A stretch of DNA of 64,000 nucleotides, from contig CM034536.1 in assembly GCA_020002185.1 (NCBI GenBank), positions 8,444,317-8,508,316 of the forward strand, read 5' to 3'. The position numbers and the translations under genes were made by a program. Under the pieces are notes generated by a model. The model saw nothing but the letters and a program-made list of their open reading frames with translations. It made no database searches and was not told the origin of the DNA. This document shows, piece after piece, positions 19,136 through 29,633 of this stretch. This DNA is from Paraescarpia echinospica (Eukaryota > Annelida > Polychaeta > Sabellida > Siboglinidae). Within the stretch, counting starts at the first letter, position 1, and each line of letters begins with the position of its first letter.

Positions 19136-19350
19136 GTGACGTCACTTATGACACACACTCGCATCAGGCCGACCCTTTCCATGCATTCAGAGCATGTTTA
19201 CAAGGATAGCTTTTGGGTCGAAACGAGCGTCAGAACGAGTTATTGTGCAATATTCCGACGTAATACAAACACTAGTCATCATAGAGGAACAAACATTTAT
19301 CTTACGGTTCCACATGAATCGAATTTTATTCAAAACATCGAATGCGAATG
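19136..19350 (+). repeat. left arm of a 1-kb inverted-repeat element
   Basis: 215 bp whose reverse complement recurs at 19941-20155 with about nine differences (roughly 95-96% identity by eye). The outer end is the palindrome GTGACGTCAC. Matching 71-codon and longer open frames occur in both arms on opposite strands, which reflects the inverted duplication. No recognisable protein motif was seen. Confidence 0.9.
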
Positions 19351-19940
19351 ATCTCAATCTGTTTTCACATATATAATTACAATATATTACCGTACAATAT
19401 ATTTCCAATTAATAAATTATATATCCATTACATTATATTTGTTTGGATAAATAAAATTTAGAAACATCGTTATATAATGACCATATTTTAATTTTTGTGG
19501 CGAATAAATAATTACTACAAAAATAAAAATATATTTACAAACAGTGCATTATAGTATAAAATGATTTTGTTTATATTACTTCGTGAAAACATAAACAAAA
19601 AAGTGTATAGAAAATTAAAGATTTGCATGCTATCAGGATTGAACCGGCGTCGCCCGATTGTAAAATAAATGACACGTAATGAACGCGCCTACCCACTGAG
19701 CTAGCGGGACCAACGGAAACTGTCAGACTGATTTAAGTTGTTATGATAAATTGTACAACATCGTCATATATCGATATTCTAGTGATATTATGAGTTTATA
19801 CACGTTACTTTATGTAGCTGGATACAATATATGTTTGCTATGTATGTTTATTGGTGTAGATTATCTCCCGTTGGTTGCATTCGATATAATTATTCCGAAA
19901 ACGAGCCCAAGCTCGGCGAAACCTAGTCGACTTGTAGGCC
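19351..19940. repeat. 590-bp spacer of inverted-repeat element
   Basis: AT-rich spacer between the two arms. It contains a tRNA-like sequence on the minus strand at 19630-19711; no coding potential was seen. Confidence 0.6.
19630..19711 (-). pseudogene. tRNA-like sequence / SINE head
   Basis: Minus strand: GGTCCCGCTAGCTCAGTGGG (perfect A box TAGCTCAGTGG), a long middle segment, then B box GGTTCAATCC. The acceptor 3' strand (TGATAG) does not pair with GGTCCCG, and the anticodon region is enlarged. It is a tRNA-derived element, not a working tRNA. Confidence 0.6.
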
Positions 19941-20155
19941 CATTCGCATTCGTTGTTTTGAATAAAATTCGATTCATGTGGAAACGTAAGATAACTGCTT
20001 GTTCCTCTATGATGACTAGTGTTTGTATTACGTCGGAATATTGCACAATAACTCGTTCTGACGCTCGTTTCGACCCAAAAGCTATACTTGTAAACATGCT
20101 CTGAATGCATGGAAAGGGTCGGCCTGATGCGAGTTTGAGTCATAAGTGACGTCAC
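19941..20155 (-). repeat. right arm of a 1-kb inverted-repeat element
   Basis: Reverse-complement partner of 19136-19350, ending at the same GTGACGTCAC palindrome. No clear target-site duplication is visible outside the two outer ends (ATC on the left, ATCTCGG on the right), so a transposition origin is not proved. Confidence 0.9.
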
Positions 20156-20539
20156 ATCTCGGCATCCCGAAAAGCGCGCCAAAAATATGCATATTCGAAA
20201 ATGTCCGGATGCACTCCATAAAATGTGGAATTTCTAATTCATTGAATTTTTTGATTTTTTTGGCTTGGTGGACGTGAAAATAGATAGCAGGATGTAATAT
20301 AACATGAATTCGAGCAATATATGTTTTTATTCCCTTTAATATGTACTATGTACTAATTGTTGACATTTCCTCTAGTCTCTCTTTGACTAGGGGCACGAGC
20401 GTTTGTATTGTTCCACCACGGTCAGAATCGCCACAACTGATTCAGCGAACTGACGTACATTGCGCAGGATAGTTGCCATTAATAGTGTAGTCAAGCTGCC
20501 ATATGGCTTGAGAGGATGGAGTCGCTTAATAGACCAATT
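20156..20539. other. no gene recognised
   Basis: Nothing recognised apart from the left half of the LINE target site at the end. Confidence 0.5.
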
Positions 20540-20551
20540 AGAGTCAGAGCA
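20540..20551 (+). repeat. target-site duplication, left copy
   Basis: AGAGTCAGAGCA, repeated exactly at 20858-20869 on the other side of the truncated LINE. Confidence 0.85.
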
Positions 20552-20857
20552 TAAAATAGCAAGACAAAATCAGAAACGATGAGCTATGGGAAACGACTAG
20601 CCAAGAACCAGTCAGGACTGGACACACACTGAGAAAGCCAACAACAAACATCACATGACTGTCTCTGACGTGGAATCCTCAAGGACAAAGAAGGCGAGGA
20701 AGGCCAACACACCTAGCAAAGGGACACGGCTGCAGAAGTACAAACGAGTGGCTACACCTGAAAAGAAATAGAGAAGATTGCCCAAAGTCGTATGCGCTGG
20801 AGAGTCGTCGTCGATGGCCTATGCTCCTCATGAGCAAAAGGCATAAGTAAATAAGTA
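20552..20857 (+). mobile_element. 5'-truncated LINE, 306 bp
   Basis: The 3' end of a non-LTR retrotransposon on the + strand. Its reading frames still show the usual C-terminal pattern: an Arg/Lys/Gly-rich RRRGRPTH-like segment, then EIEKIAQSRMRWRVVVDGLC, broken by stops and at least one frameshift. It ends in a short TAAG-type tail (20844-20857). A perfect 12-bp target-site duplication marks both borders, as expected for target-primed reverse transcription. Confidence 0.82.
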
Positions 20858-20869
20858 AGAGTCAGAGCA
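20858..20869 (+). repeat. target-site duplication, right copy
   Basis: AGAGTCAGAGCA, identical to 20540-20551, directly after the TAAG-type tail of the LINE. Confidence 0.85.
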
Positions 20870-21348
20870 ATGCTTTTCTACTGAGCGGATGATTCACACG
20901 ACGCATTTGAATCCAGCAGAAATAGGGAATTATGTTGTTCAAAACAATATATAAATCATCATTCAAAACGGTTAATCGAATCTTGTTTGATCACCTTGAT
21001 GTTAATATAATTAGCAGTTAATGTGTTCCATCAATTCATAGAGAAAATGAACATTAAAAAGTTTTTTCATAACCATTCCACATAGCGAACACTTTAATTT
21101 GATATCATCTAAATCTGCTTGTCTCTGAGGTTGTTAAACAACAAGTTTTTTTCAAATTATGTTTTCTCGTAACTAAGTTTTCAGAATTCTGGAGGCAAAA
21201 GGATTCCGCATTTCCGCTTGAGGGAAGTGTTCCGCTGAACAGACCAGAAAGTAAGGGGTACATGGACTGTAGTGTGGTGTTTTGGAACCTCGGAGGTGGG
21301 GTGCAGTTGGAGGTTTGAAGGAGATGGAGTAGGAGGTTTCGGAAAAGA
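20870..21348. other. no gene recognised
   Basis: AT-rich, nothing recognised. The minus-strand open frame that enters from the 24-bp satellite ends here without a motif. Confidence 0.5.
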
Positions 21349-21677
21349 GGTGTGCAGTTGTACGTCTCAAGGGGTGTACAGTTGTACGTCTCAAGCGGTG
21401 TACAGTTGTACGTCTCAAGGGGTGTGCAGTTGTCCGTCTCAAGGGGTGTGCAGTTGTACGTCTCAAGAGGTGTACAGTTGTACGTCTCAAGGGGTGCACA
21501 GTTGTACGTCTCAAGCGGTGTGCAGTTGTACGTCTCAAGGGGTGCACAGTTGTACGTCTCAAGGGGTGCACAGTTGTACGACTCAACGGGTGCACAGTTG
21601 TACGTCTCAAGGGGTGCACAGTTGTACGACTCAAGGGGTGTACAGGTGTATGTCTCAACGGGTGTGCAGTTGGATGT
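21349..21677. repeat. 24-bp minisatellite, about 14 copies
   Basis: Copies of a 24-bp unit made of GGTGTACAGTTG and TACGTCTCAAGG, with a few substitutions (GTGT/GTGC/GCAC, AAGG/AAGC/AACG). The unit length is a multiple of three, giving open frames on both strands (GVQLYVSR on +, NCTPLETY on -). No gene context. Confidence 0.95.
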
Positions 21678-22456
21678 TTTGCGGGAACCTGCAGTCGCAG
21701 ATGGTAAAACAGTTTCATGTGTTTGTGTCTCCCATGCACATGTCATGGTGAATCCCACCGAAAATATAGCGCATTACAAATGTATACGACATTTTCACAA
21801 ACCCAATCCCAATGAGCAATTTATTTCAAACCCTCGAGGCTCCACGGATCAACTATTGTGTAAGAGGCGCCGTCTGCTGGACAATGATTGCGCACGATTC
21901 CCAGTCCACCATGTGGCGCTACAGTTAGTAGTACTTCCAAAAGCAAATTTTACTAGGCGTTGAAGCCTGTTTTGTTCTGCAATTAACACGCCCATAATGA
22001 ATCCCTTGGATATGCTATTTTTGTTGTGAAGGTAGTGCAGTTTTACTTCGTTTCTGTTTTTTAAAGTAATGACAATAAGCAGTTACTGACTGCCCACGTG
22101 TCAATAACTATCCAGCCGAAAACACCAAAGTTTAAAAATCATTTCAAAATCTTGCTAACATTTAGGGGATTTACCTTGGAAAATGTCAGTAGACCAGACC
22201 AATAGAATATAATACTGTAGACAATGCGGGTGTAGACAAATAGGGTTTGAACAACTTTAGCAACTAACAAAATAACGAACGTCTACGTTCCGTTGCATAT
22301 CAAGACATCAAATATTATTTTTTCTTAAAGACAAATCACTCTTTTTTAAATCATAGTTTTCTGTATCAATACAATGTGTAATTATATTTTGAAATAAACA
22401 AAAATACAATAATGCAGTCAATGATTGTGCGAATTCAAAATAAAAAAAAACGAAGC
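21678..22456. other. no gene recognised
   Basis: No gene or RNA was seen. The + frame leaving the 24-bp satellite runs to 21963 without a recognisable motif. Confidence 0.5.
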
Positions 22457-22519
22457 CTCCTCGTCGGGGAATTGAAACCCGGTCTCCCGCGTGGATACTC
22501 ACCACTATGCTAACGGGGA
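22457..22519 (-). pseudogene. tRNA-Asp-like pseudogene, anticodon arm deleted
   Basis: Matches the array's tRNA-Asp sequence on the minus strand but lacks 9 nt covering the anticodon and the 5' half of its arm (63 nt in place of 72), and has one T-stem change. It keeps the same C4/A69 acceptor bases and a CAG-CC-type upstream flank, so it is related to the array copies. Confidence 0.85.
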
Positions 22520-23004
22520 CTGGCTGAAATAATAATACAGGCTAGTGAACAGCATTAACCGGCTGCAAATGATTACTAATTAAAATAATTCACATTTAAA
22601 TGTGTATTCACATGTATTTCCTAAAACGCCTGGTGTGATACACAGCATGTCGGTATATGGTAATTGTTTATCTATATAATATATACGGCCTATAATTATA
22701 TATGTCCACTAGCCATGAAACCTGCATTATATAAAATTAGTGTATATCTTAAAAACACAAACAGACAAATTGGAATAGGCCTATACCAAAGTAGATGAGA
22801 CAGGAATGTACCAACCAGGAAAGAAACAGAGTTTCAACTCGACAACTCATGGAAGCCTTTTGGAGCTATACAAAAAAGTATGTTTTAAAGTTTTCGAGAT
22901 ATTATGTCTGACTGCTTCAATATTCAGTGAATATTTTATGCAATAAATATTAGGCATATCATTCGTTGTTGGTGTAAATGTAATTACTAGTAAACAAAAG
23001 GAGC
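22520..23004. other. no gene recognised
   Basis: AT-rich spacer between tRNA-Asp-like copies; no recognisable feature. Confidence 0.5.
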
Positions 23005-23076
23005 CTCCTCGTCGGGGAATTGAACCCCGGTCTCCCGCGTGACATGCAGGGATACTCACCACTATACTAACGGGGA
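23005..23076 (-). tRNA. tRNA-Asp-GTC: isolated tRNA-Asp(GTC)-like copy
   Basis: Full 72-nt tRNA-Asp sequence on the minus strand with anticodon GTC. It differs from the array consensus only in the anticodon arm (C29 to T, which still pairs as U-G, and loop C32 to A). A box TAGTATAGTGG and B box GGTTCAATTCC are intact, and a TTTT terminator follows a few bases after the 3' end. It shares the C4/A69 mismatch. Confidence 0.7.
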
Positions 23077-23503
23077 ACGGATGAAAGCACGATACAAGCT
23101 TGTAAACAAAAACAAGTCGATGCATTAGAATATAAAGAAACATTGTGATATTTATTCATTTGCTAATGTAATTATAAAGTTATATAACTTGAAGAATCGC
23201 TTACAAAAGCAAATATAAATGACCTTGGATTGCATTCGGATGAAAAAATACTAATTATTAGCTACTCATTTGTAAATGCATTTCAGTTAATTTCAAATGT
23301 TTTGTTTGTATAAAAAAGTCATTGGGTCACCCTATGTAAATATATATTTTCCTAATGGTGAATATGAACAACACAAAAAATTATATTTGGATGTGGTTGT
23401 GGGTGCAGAATCTAGCAACAGTGAATATTGATTTATGGACATTCACATGTTACACGTAGTACATAATTATTTATTAATGTAAACACTAATGATAAAATGA
23501 AGC
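23077..23503. other. no gene recognised
   Basis: AT-rich spacer; no recognisable feature. Confidence 0.5.
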
Positions 23504-23566
23504 CTCCTCGTCGCGGAAGGTCTTCCGCGTGACAGGCGGGTATACTCACCACTATGCTAACGGGGA
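23504..23566 (-). pseudogene. tRNA-Asp-like pseudogene, T arm damaged
   Basis: 63 nt on the minus strand. The D and anticodon arms are kept (anticodon GTC) but the T arm and B box are deleted and rewritten (CGCGGAAGG in place of the T loop). The same acceptor bases C4 and A69 are present. Confidence 0.82.
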
Positions 23567-23733
23567 ACGGATGATAGCGTCGCATCGGCGTATTAACAAC
23601 ATTGACCTGCTACGAAATCGACAACATCCTAACAAACAGGCCAGACATGGTCACAGAAGTAACTGTCATCAACTAACCAGTGAGGAAAGATTACTTTCTT
23701 CATGTTGCCCATTCTACGTAGGTGTCGGCCCTA

Positions 23734-23784
23734 CATATATATATATATATATATAATATAATATATATTATATATAATATATAT
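23734..23784. repeat. (AT)n-rich tract
   Basis: AT and ATAAT repeats with dyad symmetry. Confidence 0.9.
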
Positions 23785-23905
23785 GTATTTTTCACTTTCA
23801 GTTTTTCACTTTCATCAGCTAGCTCCTTCAGCATTTTTGTAGTTCTTGCGGTGTAGTTGCGCATATGAATATGTCGTCGGCGAAGCGAAGATAAAAAATA
23901 AAAAA

Positions 23906-24062
23906 TGAAGGTACGTTCTTATATAGCGCAGTATCCAGTCCAGAGGACTCCTCACAGCGCTTTACGCCTTCCTTACTCCCTGGCAGACCTGTACAACCGA
24001 ACACCATCTCGACTTTTCTGTGAAGCACTCAGCTACGCTGCAATTAATGTGCGAAGAATAGA
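23906..24062 (-). repeat. 5'-truncated copy of the 906-1245 SINE
   Basis: Aligns without large gaps to about 917-1072: TATAGCGCAGTATCCAGTC, CAGCGCTTTAC, CAGACCTGT, CACCATCTCGACTT and TTAATG-GCGAAG are shared. The tRNA head is missing, and an A/T-rich tail (AAAAAATAAAAAATGA on +) lies at its 3' side. It is a typical 5'-truncated retroposed copy. Confidence 0.8.
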
Positions 24063-24477
24063 ACGCGTGTTGATAGGTCGTGCAGGAGACTGGCAGTGTT
24101 AGTAGTTTGTGCTCGTGTTTTCGTCTGGCGCGGTCATCTGAGGTAACAACAATGACAATACACGATTGCCTTATTGAGTGATTGTCCCGAAATAATATTG
24201 GATACATACATACAAATAAAACACAATCAATAATAAGCAAAGGAAAAGAAGCAAATTGCTTGCAGATCCTCTTTTCAATTATAAACAAAATATTTGTGCC
24301 ACGATATAAATTGGTGAAATTATTCTGATGCGAGCATACCACAGTTGTTTAATCAAATATTTGTGATGATAAAAAAAACATGATAACAAGTTTTCTATTT
24401 TTTTTACTAACTATACTGTTCGCAAATACTAATACATACTTTTAAAATAAAATATACTATCCTAATTGTGTGTTATC
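24063..24477. other. no gene recognised
   Basis: AT-rich; a 126-codon minus-strand open frame overlaps the SINE and has no recognisable motif. Confidence 0.5.
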
Positions 24478-25165
24478 CTGTTCATGGGTTCCCCAGACGT
24501 AATGTTTCATTGCCTTTTTGAGTATATTGATAGAGGTACAATCTTCAATGTGATTCTTCATAACAACAGTATTCCACAGTTTGGGACCAACATATGGCAG
24601 TGTGTTTTGTAGGTTCTACAATGTGGTATTTCGTGAACAATATCTTGTGTCATATTATAATTGTGTGAGGTGTGTTTCGTTAGCATGTCATTAAATATAA
24701 TTAGTTGATAACATACCCCTATTGCGTTTATACATTAGTAAACAAGTTACACATTATTTTGTTTAGTTGATAAATGTTCATAATTTGATACGTTTTAAAT
24801 AAAACGTGTGCATGGCTTCTAAATTCGACAAGACTAATTATACATAAATTTTAGATAAATGTATTATTGAGGCCCATACTATGTTACAATAAGTAATATA
24901 AGGTAAATAAAGGTTTAATGTAGGTTGATCAATGATTTGATTAGTTTGTTCTTTACCTTTCTAAAAATGCCTTTACTCTTAAATATTTTATTACACGTAT
25001 ATTTTATATGTTCACTCCAATTGATTTTATTATCTATTATCACTCCCAGAAATTGTATATGGTTAACAGTGTCTATTTGTATTCCGTCAATCTAGATGGT
25101 ATTACGTCTGTTTCTTACACTAGGAATATTACTAAATATGATGTATATCAAAATATCTTATTTGG
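24478..25165 (-). pseudogene. decayed LINE reverse-transcriptase C-terminal fragment
   Basis: Minus-strand translation shows the region after the RT palm: HIQFLGVIIDNKINWSEHIK followed by a KIFKSKGIFRKVKNKL segment (about 25060-24950). Then, after frameshifts and stops, comes a PNLWNTVVMKNHIEDCTS... segment (about 24590-24490). Both are standard landmarks of CR1/L2/Jockey-type proteins. At least one stop precedes the first segment. It is not the same copy as the intact LINE at 25721-29479. Confidence 0.8.
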
Positions 25166-25175
25166 TGTCTGAACT

Positions 25176-25720
25176 ATGAGTAATACGCAAAACAATCCGA
25201 GGAACCCCGCGCGCGGCAAAACTTCGCATAAGAAAACAACTCCTGCATCATATACTTTGCACCATCAAGTAGACGCAGACAGACGCCACTACCACAGCAA
25301 TGCGAATATTATGTGACAATTCTACACTATCACGACTAGTGCCTATCGATGGACTTGAACTTGACATTCTCTCCGATCTTTGTCATTTTAAAGAAACTCT
25401 GTGTACGGGCGGATCCAGATCTAAGGAGGGGGCACAAAAAAGCCCTCCACAGGCGGCCGAACGAAATGGTTTTGCCGCGCCGCCGTAACTACAGCTTCTG
25501 CTGTGTTTCGGGTCTGGGTCGGCTCGACTGGAGACACCGAAAGACTGGAGCGAGGCCGCCGCATCATCGTAACCGTTACCTCAACGTGGGCACATTATCA
25601 GGAACTAGGGGATACTGTCACATGGGCCCTTTCAAAAAGGTCTACGGGCACAACAAATTCAAATAGTCTAGGGGGTACGTTTTCTTAATAATGAATATGA
25701 ACAACTACTGTGTCTTAGTA
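25176..25720. repeat. edge unit of the 1.4-kb array, left piece
   Basis: Diverged copy of the part of the array unit that runs from GAGTAATACGCAAAAC to GTGTCTTAGTA. It is the most divergent unit seen, with small indels and many substitutions, as expected for an array edge. It is cut at 25720 by the LINE and continues at 29480. Confidence 0.9.
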
Positions 25721-26148
25721 TGAATGAATGAATGAATGAATGAATGAACGTTTATTCAGAACATTGATAACAATATACAAGACAAGACAACCAAACAAGT
25801 TTAACTATAATACAAGTGAGAATATACAATGTTTGAAGGGGGTAAATACGAAACTTTTGTGTAAATTTACCCCTGACATGTATTTATATATATAATTATA
25901 TACATGTATGTATACACACATATACACACATATATACATACATATATTCACATACATACATACATGTATTTTGAGACATCAATATTATATTATTCGAATT
26001 TGCTATTCATCTAACCATCTAGCTACAATAATTGAAAACATGCAATGGAATATGTGCATATTCAAAATTTAAAGTATGCCATAAGTACACATCTTTACAC
26101 ATATTGTAATTTCCTCAATGGCATGATTACATTTGTGTTTGATTTTAT

Positions 26149-29100
26149 TTAGGTTTCCACAACCAGATATTTCTCAAATAAAAGGTTCTTGCATTTACGC
26201 TTAAATTCAGTAATAGTATTAGTAGTTTTTAAATGATCACATAGAGAATTCCATAATTGCACTCCCTTTACACAAAGAGACATTGATCGCATGGTAGAAC
26301 AGACTCTCTGTCGTTCTAGGTCATGATTAGCTCGCATTGAGTATGCTATTTCCCGTCTAATAAACAAACACTGAATATTTGATGGCAAACAGCTGTAGTA
26401 AGCTTTGTACATAAATAACGATGTTTTCAGTTCTATGATATCTGGACATTTTAGAGCATGTAATTGTTGGAAAAGTGAGTTTGTATGATCCAACCATCTT
26501 GCACCAAATATAATGCGGATTACTCTTTTTTGTAATAAGAAAATACAGTTAGTATTTGTTGGGTACGTGTTTCCCCATATCTCTGCACAATAATTTAAAT
26601 ACGGCAAAAAGAGAGAACTGTATAGAATACGTCTACTATTTCTATCAAGTAGATGACTGCATCTATGCATTATAGCTGTACTTTTTGAAAGCTTTGATTG
26701 TACGTATTTTATATGAGCTTTCCAATTTAGTAGATCATCAATAAACACACCCAAAAACTTGGTGACCCTTACTCTTTCGATATTAACATTTTGTATTTTG
26801 ATATTAATTTCTTTGTTTAGCATACGATTTCCAAATAACATATAATTGGTTTTAGATATGTTCAGAGTTAATTTATTTACTGCAAACCATGTATACATTT
26901 GGTCCAGAACGTTACATACAGTTTCGTTTAGTTTATTGATGTTACTATTTGCATAAAAGATATTAGTATCGTCTGCAAAGAGAATGTATTTTACTAGATT
27001 AGATATGTTACACATATCATTGACGTATAGAATGAATAGTTTGGGGCCCAGGATCGAACCCTGTGGGACACCACATTATATATTGCGCACAGTAGAATTA
27101 CATTTGTCAATGGACACAAATTGTTTTCTGTTTTCTAGATAACTATTTAACCAGTTAAATGCCCCACCACGGATACCAAGAAATTCCATTTTTTTACATA
27201 ACAGTTTGTGATTGACAGTGTCAAATGCCTTTTTTAAATCGATAAAAACACCAATAGCATATTTTTTTGCATCCAATGATTGGGTTATTGCATCAATAAG
27301 ATCTATTAGTGCGTGACATGTTGACATATTTTGTTGAAATCCATATTGGCTTGGGTTTATTAGTTTGTGTTTGGTAATAAAGTTATCTAAACGAGAACTG
27401 AACAATTTTTCTAATATTTTTGAGAATTGTGGTAATAGTGAAATAGGCCTATAATTAGTGCACATATACTTATCCCCAGATTTAAAGAGTGGGATAACCT
27501 TTGCTATTTTCATTTTCTCCGGGAATACTCCAGAAGTGAAAGATAGATTACAAATATAAGTGATAGGTTTTGCAATGGAGTTAATAACTTCTTTGACCAA
27601 ATGCATACTTATGTCTTCACAATCTGTGGATGTTTTACTTTCCCAATTGTTCACAGCTCGGATAACTTCATCTTCATTAACTGGAGTTAGAAATAAATTG
27701 TTACTGTTTCTGTTTTCTAGGTAGTCATAAATAGAAACATTTGTTGGTGCCGTTATATCCTTTGACAGCTCCGGACCGATATTAGTAAAATAATTGTTAA
27801 ACATGTTCGCTACATCTTCCTTATTACTAATGGTTATGCCATCATTAACAAACTGATCTGGGTAGTGATTTCCTAAGCGAGGTGTTCCCATTACAGTTTT
27901 AAGTACTTTCCAGGTGCCAGCAATGTCATTTTTCTTCTGTGCGAGTAAACTGCTATAATATTGTTTCTTAGTGGATCTGAGAATACCTGTTAATTTATTT
28001 TTATATGATTTATATCTAGTTTCCGAGATAATTGATCTGGATGACAGAAATGCTTTATACAAATGATTTTTCTTGATACATGCGTTTCTGAGTCCTTTAG
28101 TAAACCACGGTTTGTAAAAACTAATTGTTAATACTTTAGGTCGTACAGTTGACACAGGACAATGTTTGTTGTACATTTGTGTAATATCATGAAGAAAGTT
28201 GTCATATGCTATATTTGCATTTTTACTACCGATAACAGTATGCCAAGAATTTTGCATTAAGTTACACTTCAATGCATTGATGTTTTCTTCGCTAAGATGA
28301 CGAATACACTTGTTAGAATGTTCGTTCACGTTACGTTTTACAGTACAATGGCACAGAGCAAATACAGGAAGATGATCACTGATATCATTTACTAATAGAC
28401 CACTATCAATCTTGCACTCAAGTTCAGAAGTAAAAATGTTGTCTATAAGGGTTGCAGAGGTAGTAGTAATTCTGCTAGGTCTATTAATTAAAGGGTATAG
28501 ACCAAGACTGTACATAAGATCTACAAATAGCTTGGTTCCACTATGACTATCACATTTAAACAAATCTATATTGAAATCACCACATACATATATGGTTTTG
28601 GTGCAACGTATACGACTAAACAATTGTTCAATATTGTCATTAAATGAAACCATGTTAGACCCAGGGCACCTATATACACAACTGATCAGTGCAGTTTTGT
28701 GTCGGTTAATTTCACATTCAACAGTAACACATTCTAGTAAGTTATCAACTATTAATGACTTTTTTTCGCATAATCGCCCATTTAGCTTCTTGTTAACATA
28801 AATCACCACACCTCCACCTTTTCTGTTGTCTCTAACAACATGAAAAGCATCATAATCATTAAACGTATATAAAGGAGATGAGTCCTTGCTCAGCCACGTT
28901 TCGCTTATTGCTATAATATCAAACTTTACATTAAGTGATTTGAGAAGATCTTGTATATCGCTGAAGCTAGTACTCAGACTTCTAGCATTAAAATGTACCA
29001 AAGACAGACCACCATCATAATTTATGTTTACCTCATTATTGAATTGTTGTTCTGTATAATATTTATAAGATGTTGATATGTTGTTGTAATAATTATTTTC

Positions 29101-29220
29101 AGGGTCGACATCCTTTTCAAAATGACACCTGCTGTGTTCAGTATATTTGTAGGTTTCAAATATGTTATCCATGTCATCACAATTTGAGAGTGAGTAATTT
29201 TCTTTCACGGTGTTAGCCAT
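26149..29220 (-). pseudogene. LINE endonuclease-reverse transcriptase ORF with one stop
   Basis: A 1,024-codon frame from ATG at 29220, interrupted by a single in-frame TAA at 27076-27078 (codon 715). The protein nicks target DNA and reverse-transcribes the element's own RNA. N-terminal endonuclease landmarks are HFNARSL, ISETWLS, GDFNID and NDISDHLPV (about residues 75-290). RT landmarks are KVIPLFKSGD, NYRPISLLP, FIDLKKAFDTVNH, then after the stop GVPQGSILGP, FADD (748-751) and FLGVFIDD. The stop falls directly before GVPQGS, in the middle of the RT domain and before the catalytic FADD, so this copy cannot make an active enzyme unless the stop is read through. No frameshift was seen elsewhere, so the copy is young. 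Clade placement (CR1/L2/Jockey group) is by motif style only. Confidence 0.92.
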
Positions 29221-29451
29221 GTAAATGGTAGATAGTAGGTATTAAATGAAATAGAAACAGCAAAGCAATGTTTGCTATAATAAAGTAATATACAGTTTTG
29301 ACCATTGTTATCAATAAGAACAAACACACAGTGTACAACTGTAATACAGTGGATGGACAACATCAACAAAAACAGCCGGGTCGTAGAGTTAATTTCGGTG
29401 GAATCAGACACCAAAGACAGAGTCACGCAGTGTGCAAAACTAGTATAGAAG

Positions 29452-29479
29452 TTGCACAGTATACTAATATACTGTGCAA
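29452..29479. repeat. perfect hairpin at the LINE 5' end
   Basis: TTGCACAGTATA, loop CTAA, TATACTGTGCAA: a 12-bp perfect inverted repeat that ends at the insertion junction. Confidence 0.85.
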
Positions 29480-29633
29480 GTACATAGTATAAATCTTACT
29501 AAACAACGATATAAAACTGAATCAGGTGCGAAATTGAGAAATAGTGATTATTCAAAGAAATATTAGGATTTGAATTTTATCTGATTTGGCTGATCAAATA
29601 TTACATGTTGCAATCAGTAATGTTAAAAGATGC
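29480..29633. repeat. edge unit of the 1.4-kb array, right piece
   Basis: Continues the unit broken at 25720 with CATAGTATAAATC, up to the first tRNA-Asp copy. Confidence 0.92.

Larger units (their letters stand above)
25721..29479 (-). mobile_element. CR1/L2/Jockey-type LINE, inserted in the edge unit
   Basis: A 3.76-kb non-LTR retrotransposon on the minus strand. Its 3' end carries (TTCA)n (25721-25747 as TGAA on +) preceded by GAATAAACG. Next come a 3' UTR with TA/CA-rich sequence (25748-26148), one long ORF (29220-26149), a 5' leader of about 260 bp, and a terminal hairpin at 29452-29479. It splits an array unit exactly between CTTAGTA and CATAGTAT; the short repeat GTA or AGTA at both borders is a possible target-site duplication. 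No ORF1 is present, so it is 5'-truncated upstream of the ORF or belongs to a single-ORF lineage. Confidence 0.93.

Noticed and set aside
21105..21963. Long open frames (159-217 codons) on both strands
   Set aside because: They come from the 24-bp satellite whose period is a multiple of three; both strands cannot be coding and no motif is present.
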